DNA of 64,000 nucleotides. It comes from Mycobacterium kyorinense (GTDB taxonomy: Bacteria; Actinomycetota; Actinomycetes; Mycobacteriales; Mycobacteriaceae). Within the stretch, counting starts at the first letter, position 1, and every line of letters starts with the position of its first letter. Under the pieces are notes generated by a model. It made no database searches. It was not told the origin of the DNA and saw nothing but the letters and a program-made list of their open reading frames with translations. The position numbers were made by a program, and so were the translations under genes. The stretch covers positions 86,229-150,228 of the forward strand of contig NZ_LQPE01000038.1 of NCBI RefSeq assembly GCF_002101735.1. The letters run 5' to 3'. Below, one piece after another: positions 63,647 through 64,000 of the stretch.

Positions 63647-64000
63647 TGACCGAACTGTATGTGACGATCGATGATCATGTCATCGGACCGGACCGACGGC
63701 GAGTCGGTCGACCGAAGAGACTCACCGATGCCGAGCTGGTGTGCCTGGCCGTGGCGCAGGTACTGCTCGGTGCTCGCAGCGAACACCATTGGCTGCGTAT
63801 GTGTTTGGGCCGGCTGCGCCATCTGTTTCCGTATTTGCCCAAGCAGCCGGGCTACCACAAACGGATCAAGGCCGCCGCTCCGTTGATCTGCAAAGCCATG
63901 CTGTATCTGGCCGCCCAGTGCCCCTCGTGGGCCGACGACCTGCGACTGGTCGACGGCACGCCGATCCCGTGCGGGGCCTCCCGGGAGACGGTGCGCCGAG
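63622..64000 (+). CDS. IS982-family transposase, 5' part
   Basis: 126 codons from GTG 63622 to the right edge, where it is cut. It reads TELYVTIDDHVIGPDRR, then PKRLTDAELVCLAVAQVLLG, HHWLRMCLGRLRHLFPYLP and DLRLVDGTPIPCGASRETV, where the Asp in VDGTPIP is the first DDE residue of the DDE_Tnp_1 domain. The order and motifs match IS982-type elements. Cannot be judged for completeness. Confidence 0.8.
   Translation, partial: MTTNLDALLTELYVTIDDHVIGPDRRRVGRPKRLTDAELVCLAVAQVLLGARSEHHWLRMCLGRLRHLFPYLPKQPGYHKRIKAAAPLICKAMLYLAAQCPSWADDLRLVDGTPIPCGASRETVRR

Larger units (their letters stand above)
63505..64000 (+). mobile_element. Left part of an IS982-like insertion sequence
   Basis: The transposase above implies an element whose left end lies between the CMD-family stop (63501) and 63600. 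I could not fix the terminal inverted repeat or target duplication because the right end is outside the window. GGCGGCGGGTGAGTTGCGGC at about 63516-63535 is near the expected end. Confidence 0.5.

Overview
The window is a high-GC mycobacterial chromosome segment. Gene content and order over most of it match, from memory, the Mycobacterium tuberculosis interval from pepE (Rv2089c) to the M20 peptidase Rv2141c, but without the PE/PPE genes and with several local insertions, so a non-tuberculous Mycobacterium is likely. Homology statements come from recalled family knowledge and motifs; nothing was searched.

Positions 1-18,700 hold the Pup-proteasome neighbourhood: pepE, a 5'-3' exonuclease, a DUF4333 protein, helY, tatC-tatA, pafC-pafB-pafA, then prcA-prcB-pup-dop-mpa. 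Between pafA and prcA sits a cAMP phosphodiesterase/CpsY pair that lies elsewhere in M. tuberculosis (Rv0805/Rv0806c). Positions 18,800-33,930 hold MTB12-like and LppK secreted proteins, DUF503, trmI, a RecB-like nuclease, an inserted thioesterase and flavin reductase, DUF4126, hisG-hisE, a sugar porter, a crotonase, a methyltransferase, metH and a PAC2 protein. Positions 33,970-39,040 hold a two-component system, a DUF2339 membrane protein and an acyltransferase. Positions 39,055-49,370 are a conserved block: mshC, cysQ, DUF2505, SCO1664-like, DUF3090, histidine phosphatase, uppP, lppL, pyrD, a PEBP protein and an M20 peptidase.

From a tRNA-Leu(GAG) at 49,438 to the right edge the content changes to an accessory, patchily decayed region that ends in an IS982-type transposase. 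It carries a manganese catalase, an extra cytochrome aa3 subunit I (ctaD paralogue), a YeeE/YedE sulfur transporter, a DUF2892 protein, a TauE/SafE exporter, a cytochrome bd/CIO oxidase pair, a protoglobin, a CsoR/CstR-family repressor with DUF302, two AhpD-like proteins, small Cys-rich proteins and fragments. Three palindromes of the form TACCC-N4-GGGTA sit at the -10 region of putative promoters of the ctaD paralogue, the repressor and one AhpD-like gene. The repressor keeps two cysteines but lacks the CsoR histidine, as in persulfide sensors. I infer a reactive-sulfur (or related thiophilic) stress regulon with dedicated respiratory oxidases. The oxidase subunit I gene carries a 14-C homopolymer inside the reading frame, a candidate phase-variation switch.
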